From positions 1 to 11,956 of the forward strand of contig DAOWOP010000073.1 in assembly GCA_030642005.1 (NCBI GenBank): a stretch of DNA of 11,956 nucleotides, given 5' to 3'. The notes under the pieces were generated by a model. The model was not told the DNA's origin, did not search any database, and worked only from the letters and a program-made list of their open reading frames with translations. The stretch is from Planctomycetales bacterium (GTDB taxonomy: Bacteria > Planctomycetota > Phycisphaerae > SM23-33). A program made the position numbers and the translations under genes. Shown one piece after another: positions 1 to 8,010 of this stretch. Position 1 is the stretch's first letter. Each line of letters opens with the position of its first letter.

Positions 1-13
1 CATGAGCGTATAA

Positions 14-44
14 AGCCGACGGATAGCTATCCGTCGGTCTTTCT
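14..44 (+). terminator. Intrinsic terminator of an upstream gene
   Basis: Positions 16-37 form a perfect self-complementary hairpin: CCGACGGATAG is followed directly by its reverse complement. A T-rich tract (TCTTTCT) follows, so a + strand transcript entering from the left would end here. The CCGTCGG half is repeated once more at about 47-53. No gene precedes it inside the window, so the terminated gene is off the left edge. Confidence 0.7.
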
Positions 45-92
45 GTCCGTCGGTTTCAGGCGCCGGGGTTAAGGGGGTAAGAGGAAACAGAC

Positions 93-155
93 GCATTATC
101 TCTCATTATTTTTTCTTTCGTTGGTGGACATGCCAAGGAGATAATGCTTATGTCC
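93..155 (+). promoter_or_regulatory. Structured leader of the S9 peptidase gene, possible H-type pseudoknot
   Basis: GCATTATCTC (93-102) is exactly complementary to GAGATAATGC (138-147). A second pair, GGACAT (126-131) with ATGTCC (150-155), has its 5' arm inside the loop of the first stem and its 3' arm outside it. That is the topology of an H-type pseudoknot. The segment lies 64-126 nt upstream of the peptidase start. GATAAT at 140-145 could instead serve as a -10 box, but no convincing -35 sits 16-18 bp upstream. A regulatory role is inferred; I recognise no known riboswitch. Confidence 0.35.
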
Positions 156-175
156 TTTTAGGCCCCGATATTCAG

Positions 176-195
176 ATGCAAACCTCCTTTTGCAT
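176..195 (+). promoter_or_regulatory. Leader hairpin exposing an anti-Shine-Dalgarno loop
   Basis: ATGCAAA (176-182) pairs with TTTGCAT (189-195) around the six-base loop CCTCCT. CTCCT in the loop (184-188) is complementary to the peptidase's AGGAG ribosome binding site at 208-212, so a loop-to-RBS interaction could mask initiation. The pairing is visible in the sequence; the function is inferred. Confidence 0.3.
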
Positions 196-218
196 GGACC
201 TCTTTTCAGGAGCAGGAA

Positions 219-2189
219 ATGAGCGAACCGAAAGCAGCGCCGCATGGTTCGTGGGCCTCGCCGATTAAGGCTGCGGATATAGCGGCTGGGAGCATCCGGC
301 TCGGCGAGGTGCGGATTGATGGTGAATTTGTCTATTGGGTCGAACTTCGCCCGGCAGAGGGCGGCAGGTGCGTCGTCGCCCGGCGAAACACCGCGACCAC
401 GGCGCCCTTTATCGATATGACCCCGCCCCCGTTCAACGCCCGGACGCGTGTTCACGAATACGGCGGCGGAGTATACATTCCCTGTGGCGAGACGGTCGTT
501 TTTGCCAATTTCGCCGACCAGAGGCTGTATCGCACGACGGGTCAGGGCGAGCCGCAGCCAATCACTCCCGAAGGCGATATTCGCTATGCGGATTTCGTCC
601 GGGACGAGCAGCGCAAAAGGCTTATCGCCGTGCGAGAAGACCACAACGGCGAAGCCGAAGCCGTCAACACAATCGCAGCCATCCACGACGACGGCAAGGT
701 CGATGTATTGGTTTCCGGCGGGGATTTCTACGCCAATCCGCGTATCAGCCCGGACGGTAAACAACTGGCCTGGCTGACGTGGAACCATCCGAATATGCCG
801 TGGGACGCCACCGAACTTTGGGCCTCGCCGTTTAATGACGACGGTTCCGTCGGCGAAGCGACGCTCGTCGCGGGCGGGGCGGGCGAATCCATCGTCCAGC
901 CGGAGTTTTCGCCCGACGGGCAACTCTACTTCGTCTCCGACCGTACGGATTGGTGGAATATCTACCGCTTCCGAGACGGGCAAGTCGAATCGCCTGCGGT
1001 GAGTTCAATCGAACCGGTTACACAATTGGATGCTGAATTTTCCGTACCGTTGTGGGTCTTCGGCCGGCCGACATACGGTTTCGCCGAGGATGGTCGGATT
1101 GTCTGCACATACGTTCAGAACGGAATATGGCGCCTCGCAAAAATAGATACCGATACGGGCAAGTTGGAGACAATCGAGACGCCTTACAACTCAATTTCAT
1201 CTCTACAGGTGTCGAATGGAAAAGTGGCGTTCATCGGCGGCTCGTCCGACAAGGCGACGGCGGTTGTCCTGATGGATTTAGAAACGGGCGAGATGGAGGA
1301 GTTGCAACGGTCAAGCGAGTTGGAGTTCGATGCCGGTTATATTTCGACGGTGGAGGCTGTCGAGTTTCCGACCAAGGGCGGACTGACGGCACACGGGCTT
1401 TTCTATCCTCCACGGAATAAAGATTATGTCGCACCGTCCGGCGAAAAACCGCCGCTGGTGGTGATGGTTCACGGCGGGCCGACGTCGGCTGCATCGGCGT
1501 CGCTGAAACTGCCGATTCAGTATTACACCAGTCGCGGCATCGCGGTGCTGGATGTAAATTATGGCGGCAGCACCGGTTACGGAAGGAAGTATCGCCAACG
1601 TCTGAACGGACAGTGGGGCATCGTCGATGTCGATGACTGCTGCGGCGGTGCGAAGTACCTGGCCGAGCGGGGCTTGGTGGATGCCGATCGAATGGCCATT
1701 ACCGGCGGGAGCGCCGGCGGATACACGACGCTGGCGGCCCTGGCGTTCCGCGACACCTTCGCCGCCGGCGCAAGCCACTACGGCGTCAGCGACTGCGAAG
1801 CCCTGGCCGTCGAGACGCACAAGTTCGAGTCGCGTTATCTCGACGGCCTGATCGGCCCGTACCCCCAGAGGCGAGATTTGTACGTCGAGCGGTCGGCGAT
1901 ACATCATCTTGAGGGGTTTAACTGTCCGGTGATATTTTTCCAGGGCGATGAGGACAAGATCGTCCCGCCGAACCAGGCGAAGATGATGGTCGATGCCCTG
2001 CGGGAAAAGGGCGTGCCGGTCGCTTATATGGAATTTGCCGGCGAGCAGCACGGCTTTCGCCAGGCCGGCAACATCACCCGCGCATTGGAAGGTGAGTTAT
2101 ACTTCTTCTCGCGCATCTTCGGATTCGACCTGGCCGAGGCCGTCGAACCGGTCGAGATTGAAAATCTCCGAACGTCGGACAAGAAATAG
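219..2189 (+). CDS. S9-family (prolyl oligopeptidase-like) serine peptidase
   Basis: This 656-residue protein has the two-part layout of S9 peptidases such as dipeptidyl/acylaminoacyl peptidases. The N-terminal beta-propeller (about 40-390) includes TolB/PD40-like repeats with SPDG near residues 177 and 231. The C-terminal alpha/beta-hydrolase (about 395-645) carries the oxyanion-side HGGP at 418-421 and the nucleophile elbow GGSAGG with Ser498. Asp579 (GDEDKIVPP) and His611 (GEQHGF) complete the triad. Their 32-residue spacing equals that of Asp708/His740 in DPP4. It should cleave short peptides from their N-terminus; exact specificity cannot be read. No signal peptide or membrane segment is seen, so it is probably cytoplasmic. 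The start is supported by AGGAG at 208-212, six bases before ATG. The leader upstream has folding potential. No terminator is obvious after the stop. Confidence 0.93.
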   Translation: MSEPKAAPHGSWASPIKAADIAAGSIRLGEVRIDGEFVYWVELRPAEGGRCVVARRNTATTAPFIDMTPPPFNARTRVHEYGGGVYIPCGETVVFANFADQRLYRTTGQGEPQPITPEGDIRYADFVRDEQRKRLIAVREDHNGEAEAVNTIAAIHDDGKVDVLVSGGDFYANPRISPDGKQLAWLTWNHPNMPWDATELWASPFNDDGSVGEATLVAGGAGESIVQPEFSPDGQLYFVSDRTDWWNIYRFRDGQVESPAVSSIEPVTQLDAEFSVPLWVFGRPTYGFAEDGRIVCTYVQNGIWRLAKIDTDTGKLETIETPYNSISSLQVSNGKVAFIGGSSDKATAVVLMDLETGEMEELQRSSELEFDAGYISTVEAVEFPTKGGLTAHGLFYPPRNKDYVAPSGEKPPLVVMVHGGPTSAASASLKLPIQYYTSRGIAVLDVNYGGSTGYGRKYRQRLNGQWGIVDVDDCCGGAKYLAERGLVDADRMAITGGSAGGYTTLAALAFRDTFAAGASHYGVSDCEALAVETHKFESRYLDGLIGPYPQRRDLYVERSAIHHLEGFNCPVIFFQGDEDKIVPPNQAKMMVDALREKGVPVAYMEFAGEQHGFRQAGNITRALEGELYFFSRIFGFDLAEAVEPVEIENLRTSDKK

Positions 2190-2251
2190 CAGGGATGCAA
2201 GGGATCGAAAAGTAGTCAGATAATGACCGAACGAAAAGATAGGGGTTTATC

Positions 2252-2665
2252 ATGCAACTCTCACCAAAAGAGACGAAGTTACTTCAACGCGTTGAACGAA
2301 TAACCTGGCAAAGAAAGTTCGGCTTTGTGGCTATTGGTGTCCTCCTTATCCTCATGTTGGGAAGCATCGTTTATGCAGGTTGGATTATTCACACCAAGGC
2401 TTCTGATTGTAACATTTCGTTGCCTGAAGGCCTCCTTATTTCCCATGAGGAATTCGATAGTATGGACAAGGTTGATTTGTGGTCCGCCCATATCCTGCGT
2501 TTTTTACTGGCGCGACTAATAGTATCTTTTATATTGCAATGTTTTCTCTTCTTCTTTTTAAGTTTGGAGTTGATTTCGCCTGTAATGCTTGGCCGTCGTG
2601 AACGGCTCATTCGAAAACTATCAGGCCGGTTGAGGGAACTTGGTGAATTGGGAAAATCGGCCTAA
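2252..2665 (+). CDS. Small two-helix membrane protein, unknown function
   Basis: I do not recognise this 137-residue protein. It has a basic N-terminal segment (1-23), a clear transmembrane helix at about 24-46 (FVAIGVLLILMLGSIVYAGW), a loop of about 40 residues with two acidic patches, and a second very hydrophobic helix at about 84-111 with four phenylalanines near 98-102. A basic amphipathic tail follows (GRRERLIRKLSGRLREL). Positive charges on both ends predict both termini in the cytoplasm. AGGGG lies about seven bases before the ATG. Its DNA is AT-richer than the peptidase gene upstream, and it ends nine bases from the convergent toxin gene, so it may have arrived with that module. It could be a standalone accessory gene; no partner is clear. 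Confidence 0.7.
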   Translation: MQLSPKETKLLQRVERITWQRKFGFVAIGVLLILMLGSIVYAGWIIHTKASDCNISLPEGLLISHEEFDSMDKVDLWSAHILRFLLARLIVSFILQCFLFFFLSLELISPVMLGRRERLIRKLSGRLRELGELGKSA

Positions 2666-2674
2666 CCGTGCGCC

Positions 2675-2962
2675 TCATTCAGGATTCCAGTTTCGCGCTC
2701 CGTGTACGATACCGGTAATCCAGACACCATCGTTTTCGAGTCGGTACATAATTCGGTAGGGACCTATGAAGATTTCACGGCAGGATGGATTTGCGATTTC
2801 CGGAACAACCCGGCCTGATTGTGGGAAATCGATCAGGCGATCTGTTGCTTCAATCAGTCTCGTCGCAAAAAGTGCGGCCTGGTCCACAGAATCACGGGCA
2901 ATGTATTCTGCAATAGCGTCAACATCGTTCAGCGCAGAAGGAGACCATATTACTTGACCCAT
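2675..2962 (-). CDS. RelE/ParE-superfamily toxin of a type II toxin-antitoxin module
   Basis: At 95 residues this is the usual size for the RelE/ParE fold. The N-terminus (VIWSPSALNDVDAIAEYIARDS) matches the family's first strand and helical hairpin. FPQSGRVVPEI in the middle and the C-terminal strands FIGPYRIMYRLENDGVWITGIVHGARNW match the ParE pattern, including a conserved arginine and tyrosine. ParE members inhibit DNA gyrase and RelE members cleave ribosome-bound mRNA. The sequence looks more ParE-like, but activity cannot be assigned by reading. The start overlaps the antitoxin's end by 13 bp in a different frame, so translation is probably coupled. The gene ends nine bases from the convergent membrane-protein gene. 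Confidence 0.88.
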   Translation of the reverse strand: MGQVIWSPSALNDVDAIAEYIARDSVDQAALFATRLIEATDRLIDFPQSGRVVPEIANPSCREIFIGPYRIMYRLENDGVWITGIVHGARNWNPE

Positions 2963-3132
2963 TTTTGCAGCCTCTGCTTGACCTGCTCGTGCGGGACGCC
3001 TTGACCTTGGCGAATCTCCCGCTCGCCGTGCTCGAACTTGGCGTTGATGTACAGAGCATGGATAATATCGTCCATGCTTGCCTGATCGGGGAGCGAATCA
3101 ATAACGTTTTTGGCAATGTCTTTGACGACCAT
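2950..3132 (-). CDS. Antitoxin partner of the RelE/ParE toxin
   Basis: This is a small 60-residue protein of the kind commonly found before ParE-like toxins: a short helical N-terminus (MVVKDIAKNVIDSLPDQASM), then DDIIHALYINAKFEHGEREI, then a C-terminal segment (GVPHEQVKQRLQKWVK) that would neutralise the toxin. An in-frame ATG exists further upstream at 3165. I prefer 3132 because AAAGGA sits eight to nine bases ahead and because a TATAAT -10 box (3155-3160) lies between the two ATGs, so a transcript from it would lack the longer start. The gene overlaps the toxin start by 13 bp. Such antitoxins usually repress their own promoter; no operator palindrome is obvious here. Confidence 0.82.
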   Translation of the reverse strand: MVVKDIAKNVIDSLPDQASMDDIIHALYINAKFEHGEREIRQGQGVPHEQVKQRLQKWVK

Positions 3133-3154
3133 TTCGTTCGTCCTTTCACGCATC

Positions 3155-3183
3155 ATTATAGACATTGATCGGTGGTTTTTCCA
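3155..3183 (-). promoter_or_regulatory. Sigma-70-type promoter of the toxin-antitoxin module
   Basis: On the minus strand TGGAAA (3183-3178, four of six matches to TTGACA) is followed after 17 bp by a perfect TATAAT (3160-3155). Transcription would begin near 3148, leaving a short leader with AAAGGA before the antitoxin ATG at 3132. Confidence 0.6.
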
Positions 3184-3198
3184 GCGGGCTGGACGTAG

Positions 3199-3855
3199 TT
3201 AAAGGAAATTCAGCAGTTCCATGGGGTGGTTGATGAGGGTTTTCGCGCCGTTTGCGGTGAGTTCCTCGGCAGGGCGGAAGCCCCAGAGCGCCCCGATGGG
3301 GTGCATCCCGGCGGCGACGGCGGTCTGCATGTCAGTATTTGTATCGCCGAGGTAGGCGAACTCGGCCGGAGCGATACCCATTTCTTCGGCGATTGCCAGA
3401 GCGGTTGTCGGGTCGGGCTTACCTGGCGCTTCGTCCGTTGCCCCGAGGACGATCTCAAACGGCACATTGGCGAGAAAGTGCGCGACCGTTTCGCGTGTGG
3501 TGTCGTCGGGCTTGTTCGACAGGACGGATAACGCTAAACCGCGAGCGGCCAGTGCATTAAGCATCTCCGTTACACCGTCGTAGGAGTGAGTCTTGTTCCG
3601 CCAGCCGACGGCGAAGGCTGATCGGTAATCGACCGTTACGCGAGTTATCAGGTCCTCGTCGTCGCGTTTATCTTCCGGCAGGGCGCGAAGGACGTAATTT
3701 CGCACACCGTCGCCGACGAAATACTTGTGCTCCTCAACGTCAGGCCTGGTGGGCAGGCCGTTGGCGGCAAGGGCGGCGTTCATCGAGTCGGCAAGGTCGT
3801 CAATCGTATCCAGCAGCGTCCCGTCGAGATCAAACAAAACGGCTTTGTATTTCAA
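3199..3855 (-). CDS. gph: HAD-superfamily phosphatase, phosphoglycolate phosphatase-like
   Basis: All four HAD motifs are present (numbering from the start given): DLDGT with nucleophile Asp9 and acid/base Asp11, Ser113 in LSNK, Lys146 in GKPDP, and Asp171/Asp175 in LGDTNTDM. The alpha-helical cap lies between about 16 and 85. Length (218 aa) and the cap pattern fit the Gph/PGP subgroup, which dephosphorylates 2-phosphoglycolate arising from DNA repair or oxygenation, but HAD substrates are hard to predict. The start is taken as TTG at 3855, with GAGGT six bases ahead. An earlier TTG at 3885 overlaps the upstream stop as TTGA but has no RBS. The gene lies directly downstream of the ATPase/TOPRIM-like pair on the same strand, so it may share their transcript. 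Its GC-richer sequence resembles housekeeping genes more than that pair. Confidence 0.85.
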   Translation of the reverse strand: MKYKAVLFDLDGTLLDTIDDLADSMNAALAANGLPTRPDVEEHKYFVGDGVRNYVLRALPEDKRDDEDLITRVTVDYRSAFAVGWRNKTHSYDGVTEMLNALAARGLALSVLSNKPDDTTRETVAHFLANVPFEIVLGATDEAPGKPDPTTALAIAEEMGIAPAEFAYLGDTNTDMQTAVAAGMHPIGALWGFRPAEELTANGAKTLINHPMELLNFL

Positions 3856-3881
3856 CTTTGCACCTCGCAGCGAAATGCCTC

Positions 3882-4583
3882 TCAATTGGAAATGGCGGGT
3901 AGGATTTTCTCGCGAACTTCGTTGGCAAAGGGTTTAAAGCCCTTTGGGCAGGCCTTTTCAAGAGAAAGCAAGTCCGTGTTTTCTGCGACGACGGCGTATT
4001 TCTTTGACAGGTTTCGCTTACCGTCGAATATATTTGCTGCAATATCTTTGGGATGCTTTCCTGTGCCCTCTTTTCCATCCAGGGATTCCGGGTTTTTATG
4101 GTTGCCTGCACCGCCGGCCTGTTTTATCGCTTTACCGTCAGCAATCATCCAGGCGTCGAAAGTCTCAACGGCACAACCGACAGCGCAAGCAGGATAGCCA
4201 ACATATGTTGCAAGCGAGTCTCTTCCTTTCTTGAGAAGGATAATCCTTTCGCTGTCCGGTTCCGTGTCGCGGTCGATGAGGATGACTACGGCCCGGCAAC
4301 CTCTGGCTTTCGCCAGCAGAATGGCGTTTTGGACCTTTCTTGCGGACTTGTGCTTTATCCGTGTAGGGATATTGGCATTTTTTGGAATGTCATCAATCTT
4401 GATTGCTGTGTGTGGAATGTTCTTCTTGAATTTTTCTGCGGCGTATTCCACATCTTCAGGATTTTTCAGCAGGCGATCGACAATTCGCGGCAAGGCGCCC
4501 AGATCATCGACAGGGAGCCATTTCCCCCATAATTCTGGTTTTCCCAGTTCGTTGGGGCCATCTCCAAAGACCATGATGCGCAT
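3882..4583 (-). CDS. TOPRIM-like (DUF4276-style) putative effector of an ATPase-linked defence pair
   Basis: This 233-residue protein shows a TOPRIM-like layout. An N-terminal strand-turn (MVFGDGPNELG) holds Asp8 and Glu12 where the family usually has an acidic EGxTE. A strand ending VVILIDRDTEPD carries the DxD pair Asp104/Asp106. VETFDAWMIAD (139-149) resembles the E..AW..AD segment of DUF4276/RloB-like proteins. The tail (KACPKGFKPFANEVRE) also fits. In related pairs (AriB of PARIS, AbiLii/RloB, OLD nuclease domains) the TOPRIM partner is a nuclease effector held by the ATPase; that role here is inferred. The ATG begins one base after the ATPase stop, with AAGG five bases ahead, so the two are co-translated. 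The sequence is AT-richer than rho and gph. Family membership is by motif recognition only. Confidence 0.65.
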   Translation of the reverse strand: MRIMVFGDGPNELGKPELWGKWLPVDDLGALPRIVDRLLKNPEDVEYAAEKFKKNIPHTAIKIDDIPKNANIPTRIKHKSARKVQNAILLAKARGCRAVVILIDRDTEPDSERIILLKKGRDSLATYVGYPACAVGCAVETFDAWMIADGKAIKQAGGAGNHKNPESLDGKEGTGKHPKDIAANIFDGKRNLSKKYAVVAENTDLLSLEKACPKGFKPFANEVREKILPAISN

Positions 4584-4584
4584 T

Positions 4585-5670
4585 TCAGCCTTGCCCCCCG
4601 CGCACCTTGGTAACGATTTCGGATTCCTTGAAGGTCGTCCAGATTTCGCCCGTCATGAAGTGCTCCTTCAAATCTTCCACCTCGGGATAATCTGAAAGCC
4701 TGACGGCGTTGACAGCGCCGGTTTTCTCGTCTTTCTGAAAGACTCTTACATCTTCCGGCTCAACAAGGTCCAGCAGATACGGCGAGTGGGTCGTAAGAAT
4801 CACCTGCACGTCTTTTTTATCGCTCAAATCCTTCAGCGTGGAAACGATTTCCTTCAAACTCGCATGATGAACGCCATTTTCCGGTTCTTCGATCAGGAGT
4901 ATCTTTGGGGGGTCAGGCGCGTAGTTCAACGACAAGAATACCAAAGAAAGCATCACTCCATCCGAAACAGCATTGGCCGGGAGCGTTTTCCCATGTGTAG
5001 TTTTAAACCCTAAAACAAAACTGTCTTTTTTCTCAAAGGTATTAGAACCAAAATCTGAATAGGTTACTTCTATTATGTCTCTTCCAATTCCCTTATAATA
5101 AGGGAATCTTCTGCAAAATTCGGTTTCTAGTTGGCCGAAAACAGACCACCCCATTTTACTCTGTATGACATCAAGAAATGAGGGAAACCCCAAACCTGTG
5201 TCTTTCATAGCTGCTTTCACAGGACTTGGGTGTTTCAGTTCAGAAGGATTAAATCGGTAATAACTTGCTTTTCCGATGCATTTGGAAAACATCTCCAACT
5301 TCCAATTCGGAGGGAGATGTTGCGAATCATGTGGTTGCCCAACAACGTCAGATTGGAATCTTACCCCATTTTTCGACGTAACTTCAAAGATTTGACCGCC
5401 GCCACGTTTCGGCTCTGCGTTGGCCGTTATTTGTATCTCGGCATCCTGCTGTCGCCATATGCATTCCGATCCCAATACTACTCCAAGCCCCTCACTCAGA
5501 ACAGACGACGAAGTGCTCTCTTTAGGGGGCATAGATCCGACTATTTGAATTGCCTGCAAAAGTGCTGTTTTTCCGCTGTCGTTTGGGCCTACGAGGACGT
5601 TGAATTTGCCCAGTTCGATGTCGAAGTCTTTGAAGCACTTGAAGTTTTCGACGTGCATTGACGTTATCAT
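4585..5670 (-). CDS. AAA/ABC-like ATPase (OLD/AAA_21 type), putative sensor of a defence pair
   Basis: The 361-residue protein opens with the signature start of SMC/RecF/OLD-type ATPases (MHVENFKCFKDFDIELGKFNV). Walker A GPNDSGKT is at 28-35. A signature-like AVSDGVMLSLVFLSL spans 234-248, Walker B ILLIEEPENGVHH is at 257-269, and the switch histidine His295 is in ILTTHSPYLLD. The central 90-230 region is a variable insert. Such ATPases pair with TOPRIM or HNH effectors in anti-phage systems (OLD, PARIS, Septu-like, AbiL). Here the TOPRIM-like partner follows after one base. AGGGGAT lies six bases before the ATG. The gene sits 76 bp after rho, has its own candidate promoter, and is AT-richer than rho, suggesting later acquisition. 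A DNA-repair role like RecF is the main alternative. Confidence 0.85.
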   Translation of the reverse strand: MITSMHVENFKCFKDFDIELGKFNVLVGPNDSGKTALLQAIQIVGSMPPKESTSSSVLSEGLGVVLGSECIWRQQDAEIQITANAEPKRGGGQIFEVTSKNGVRFQSDVVGQPHDSQHLPPNWKLEMFSKCIGKASYYRFNPSELKHPSPVKAAMKDTGLGFPSFLDVIQSKMGWSVFGQLETEFCRRFPYYKGIGRDIIEVTYSDFGSNTFEKKDSFVLGFKTTHGKTLPANAVSDGVMLSLVFLSLNYAPDPPKILLIEEPENGVHHASLKEIVSTLKDLSDKKDVQVILTTHSPYLLDLVEPEDVRVFQKDEKTGAVNAVRLSDYPEVEDLKEHFMTGEIWTTFKESEIVTKVRGGQG

Positions 5671-5684
5671 GGTTTATCCCCTTG

Positions 5685-5721
5685 AAAAAGGGCGGCGGAC
5701 CCCACCGGCCACGTCGCCCTT
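5685..5721 (-). terminator. Intrinsic terminator after rho
   Basis: On the minus strand, AAGGGCG (5721-5715) pairs with CGCCCTT (5694-5688), and TTTTT (5689-5685) runs on from the second arm. The 20-base loop has a minor internal CCG/CGG pair. It starts 25 bp after the rho stop codon and ends before the ATPase's ribosome binding site. Confidence 0.6.
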
Positions 5722-5746
5722 ATCGTAGGTCTTTCTGTTGTTATCG

Positions 5747-5750
<4 letters not shown>
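5722..5750 (-). promoter_or_regulatory. Candidate promoter of the ATPase/TOPRIM-like pair
   Basis: TTGACG (5750-5745, five of six to consensus) is followed after exactly 17 bp by TACGAT (5727-5722, four of six). The -35 box overlaps the rho stop codon. The predicted start, near 5715, falls at the end of the first arm of the rho terminator hairpin, so this transcript would lack that arm and could escape termination. Confidence 0.5.
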
Positions 5751-7165
<1,415 letters not shown>

Positions 7166-7258
7166 GATTCCTCTTCCTAAGTGGCTTGTAATAATGTTTG
7201 AACAGTGTTCTGTCGGATGATAAGGCCCAGCCTTTGCCGAAGGGAAATAGCGGGGTTA

Positions 7259-7290
7259 CCTGCCTTCGCCACGGCTACGGCAGGCTTTTT
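7259..7290 (+). repeat. Hairpin with T-run in the coaE-rho spacer, facing against the genes
   Basis: CCTGCC (7259-7264) pairs with GGCAGG (7279-7284) and is followed by CTTTTT on the + strand, the shape of an intrinsic terminator. Both flanking genes are on the minus strand, so it cannot end either; it could stop antisense transcripts or be an interspersed palindromic repeat. A second small hairpin (TGCAGT, TTTT, ACTGCA) is at 7343-7358. I see no convincing rho promoter in this 221-bp spacer. Confidence 0.4.
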
Positions 7291-7386
7291 CTGCTATATG
7301 ACCTGCGTATCCCCGGCTTTCGTTCGTCTCTTTCAAATACTATGCAGTTTTTACTGCAATCCACTTGGTGAAACAGGGAGCAACGC

Positions 7387-8004
7387 CTATTTCCCTTGGA
7401 TTATCCGATGAAAGACCAAGCGGATCTGCTCACGTAAGGATGATTCACTGAGGCTGTTGTTAACGGTATAGTCGGCCTTGTCGGCCTTAATGTCCAGAGG
7501 AATTTGTAAATTTTCTCGCCTCTTCAATGTTCGGCTGTCCCAGCCCCTTACCTGCCTGACTCGTTCGGCCCGCAGATCCTCCGGCGTCGAGATGAATATG
7601 AAGACATCGCAAAGTTCGTGCCAGTCGGTTTCCAGCAGGAGGGCGGCGTCTATAACGACCGCGCGTGCCGACGGGTCAGCGCCGAAGGCGTCGATTTGAT
7701 CGACCATTCGCCGGCGGATTCGCGGGTGCATTATGATATTGAGGGCATCAGTTTCCTGCCGGGATGCAAAGGCAGCCTCGGCCAGGGCTTTTCGGTTAAC
7801 ATTTCCGGCTTCATCGAAAATGCCTTGTCCCCAGCGTTCGGCCAGTTCGGCCTTGACCTGCGGGTCTTTCAGGAGTTCGTGCCCGATGGTGTCGGCATCG
7901 ACGCATCCACAGCCAAGCGCAGCCAATTCGGCTGCGACGGTCGATTTGCCCGACCCTATGCCGCCAAGCAGGCCGATTACGGGTTTGTCTCGTGCGGTAG
8001 TCAT
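7387..8004 (-). CDS. coaE: Dephospho-CoA kinase
   Basis: CoaE phosphorylates the 3' hydroxyl of dephospho-CoA, the last step of coenzyme A synthesis in the cytosol. The 205-residue length is typical. Visible marks are the P-loop GGIGSGKS (14-21), the substrate-site DADTIG starting at Asp36, the lid segment IMHPRIRRRM, the segment VVIDAALLLET in place of the usual IPLLFE, and the C-terminal RRENLQIPLDIKADKADYTVNN with the family's basic and Asp/Asn residues. ATG is at 8004, but no good ribosome binding site precedes it. Instead a 122-bp inverted-repeat element ends seven bases upstream, so its leader is probably structured. rho follows on the same strand; coaE next to rho is an arrangement I recall from other bacteria. 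Confidence 0.95.
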   Translation of the reverse strand: MTTARDKPVIGLLGGIGSGKSTVAAELAALGCGCVDADTIGHELLKDPQVKAELAERWGQGIFDEAGNVNRKALAEAAFASRQETDALNIIMHPRIRRRMVDQIDAFGADPSARAVVIDAALLLETDWHELCDVFIFISTPEDLRAERVRQVRGWDSRTLKRRENLQIPLDIKADKADYTVNNSLSESSLREQIRLVFHRIIQGK

Positions 8005-8010
8005 ATTCTG

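Noticed and set aside
96..983. Long open frame on the minus strand opposite the S9 peptidase
   Set aside because: It lies antisense to a well-supported gene, has no recognisable domain, and its length follows from codon bias of the real frame.
3133..3165. Longer antitoxin start at 3165
   Set aside because: A perfect TATAAT lies downstream of that ATG, and the ATG at 3132 has its own AAAGGA.
3181..3192. CCAG-CGGG-CTGG hairpin after gph as a terminator
   Set aside because: On the minus strand it is followed by A-rich, not T-rich, sequence, and it lies in the -35 region of the toxin-antitoxin promoter.
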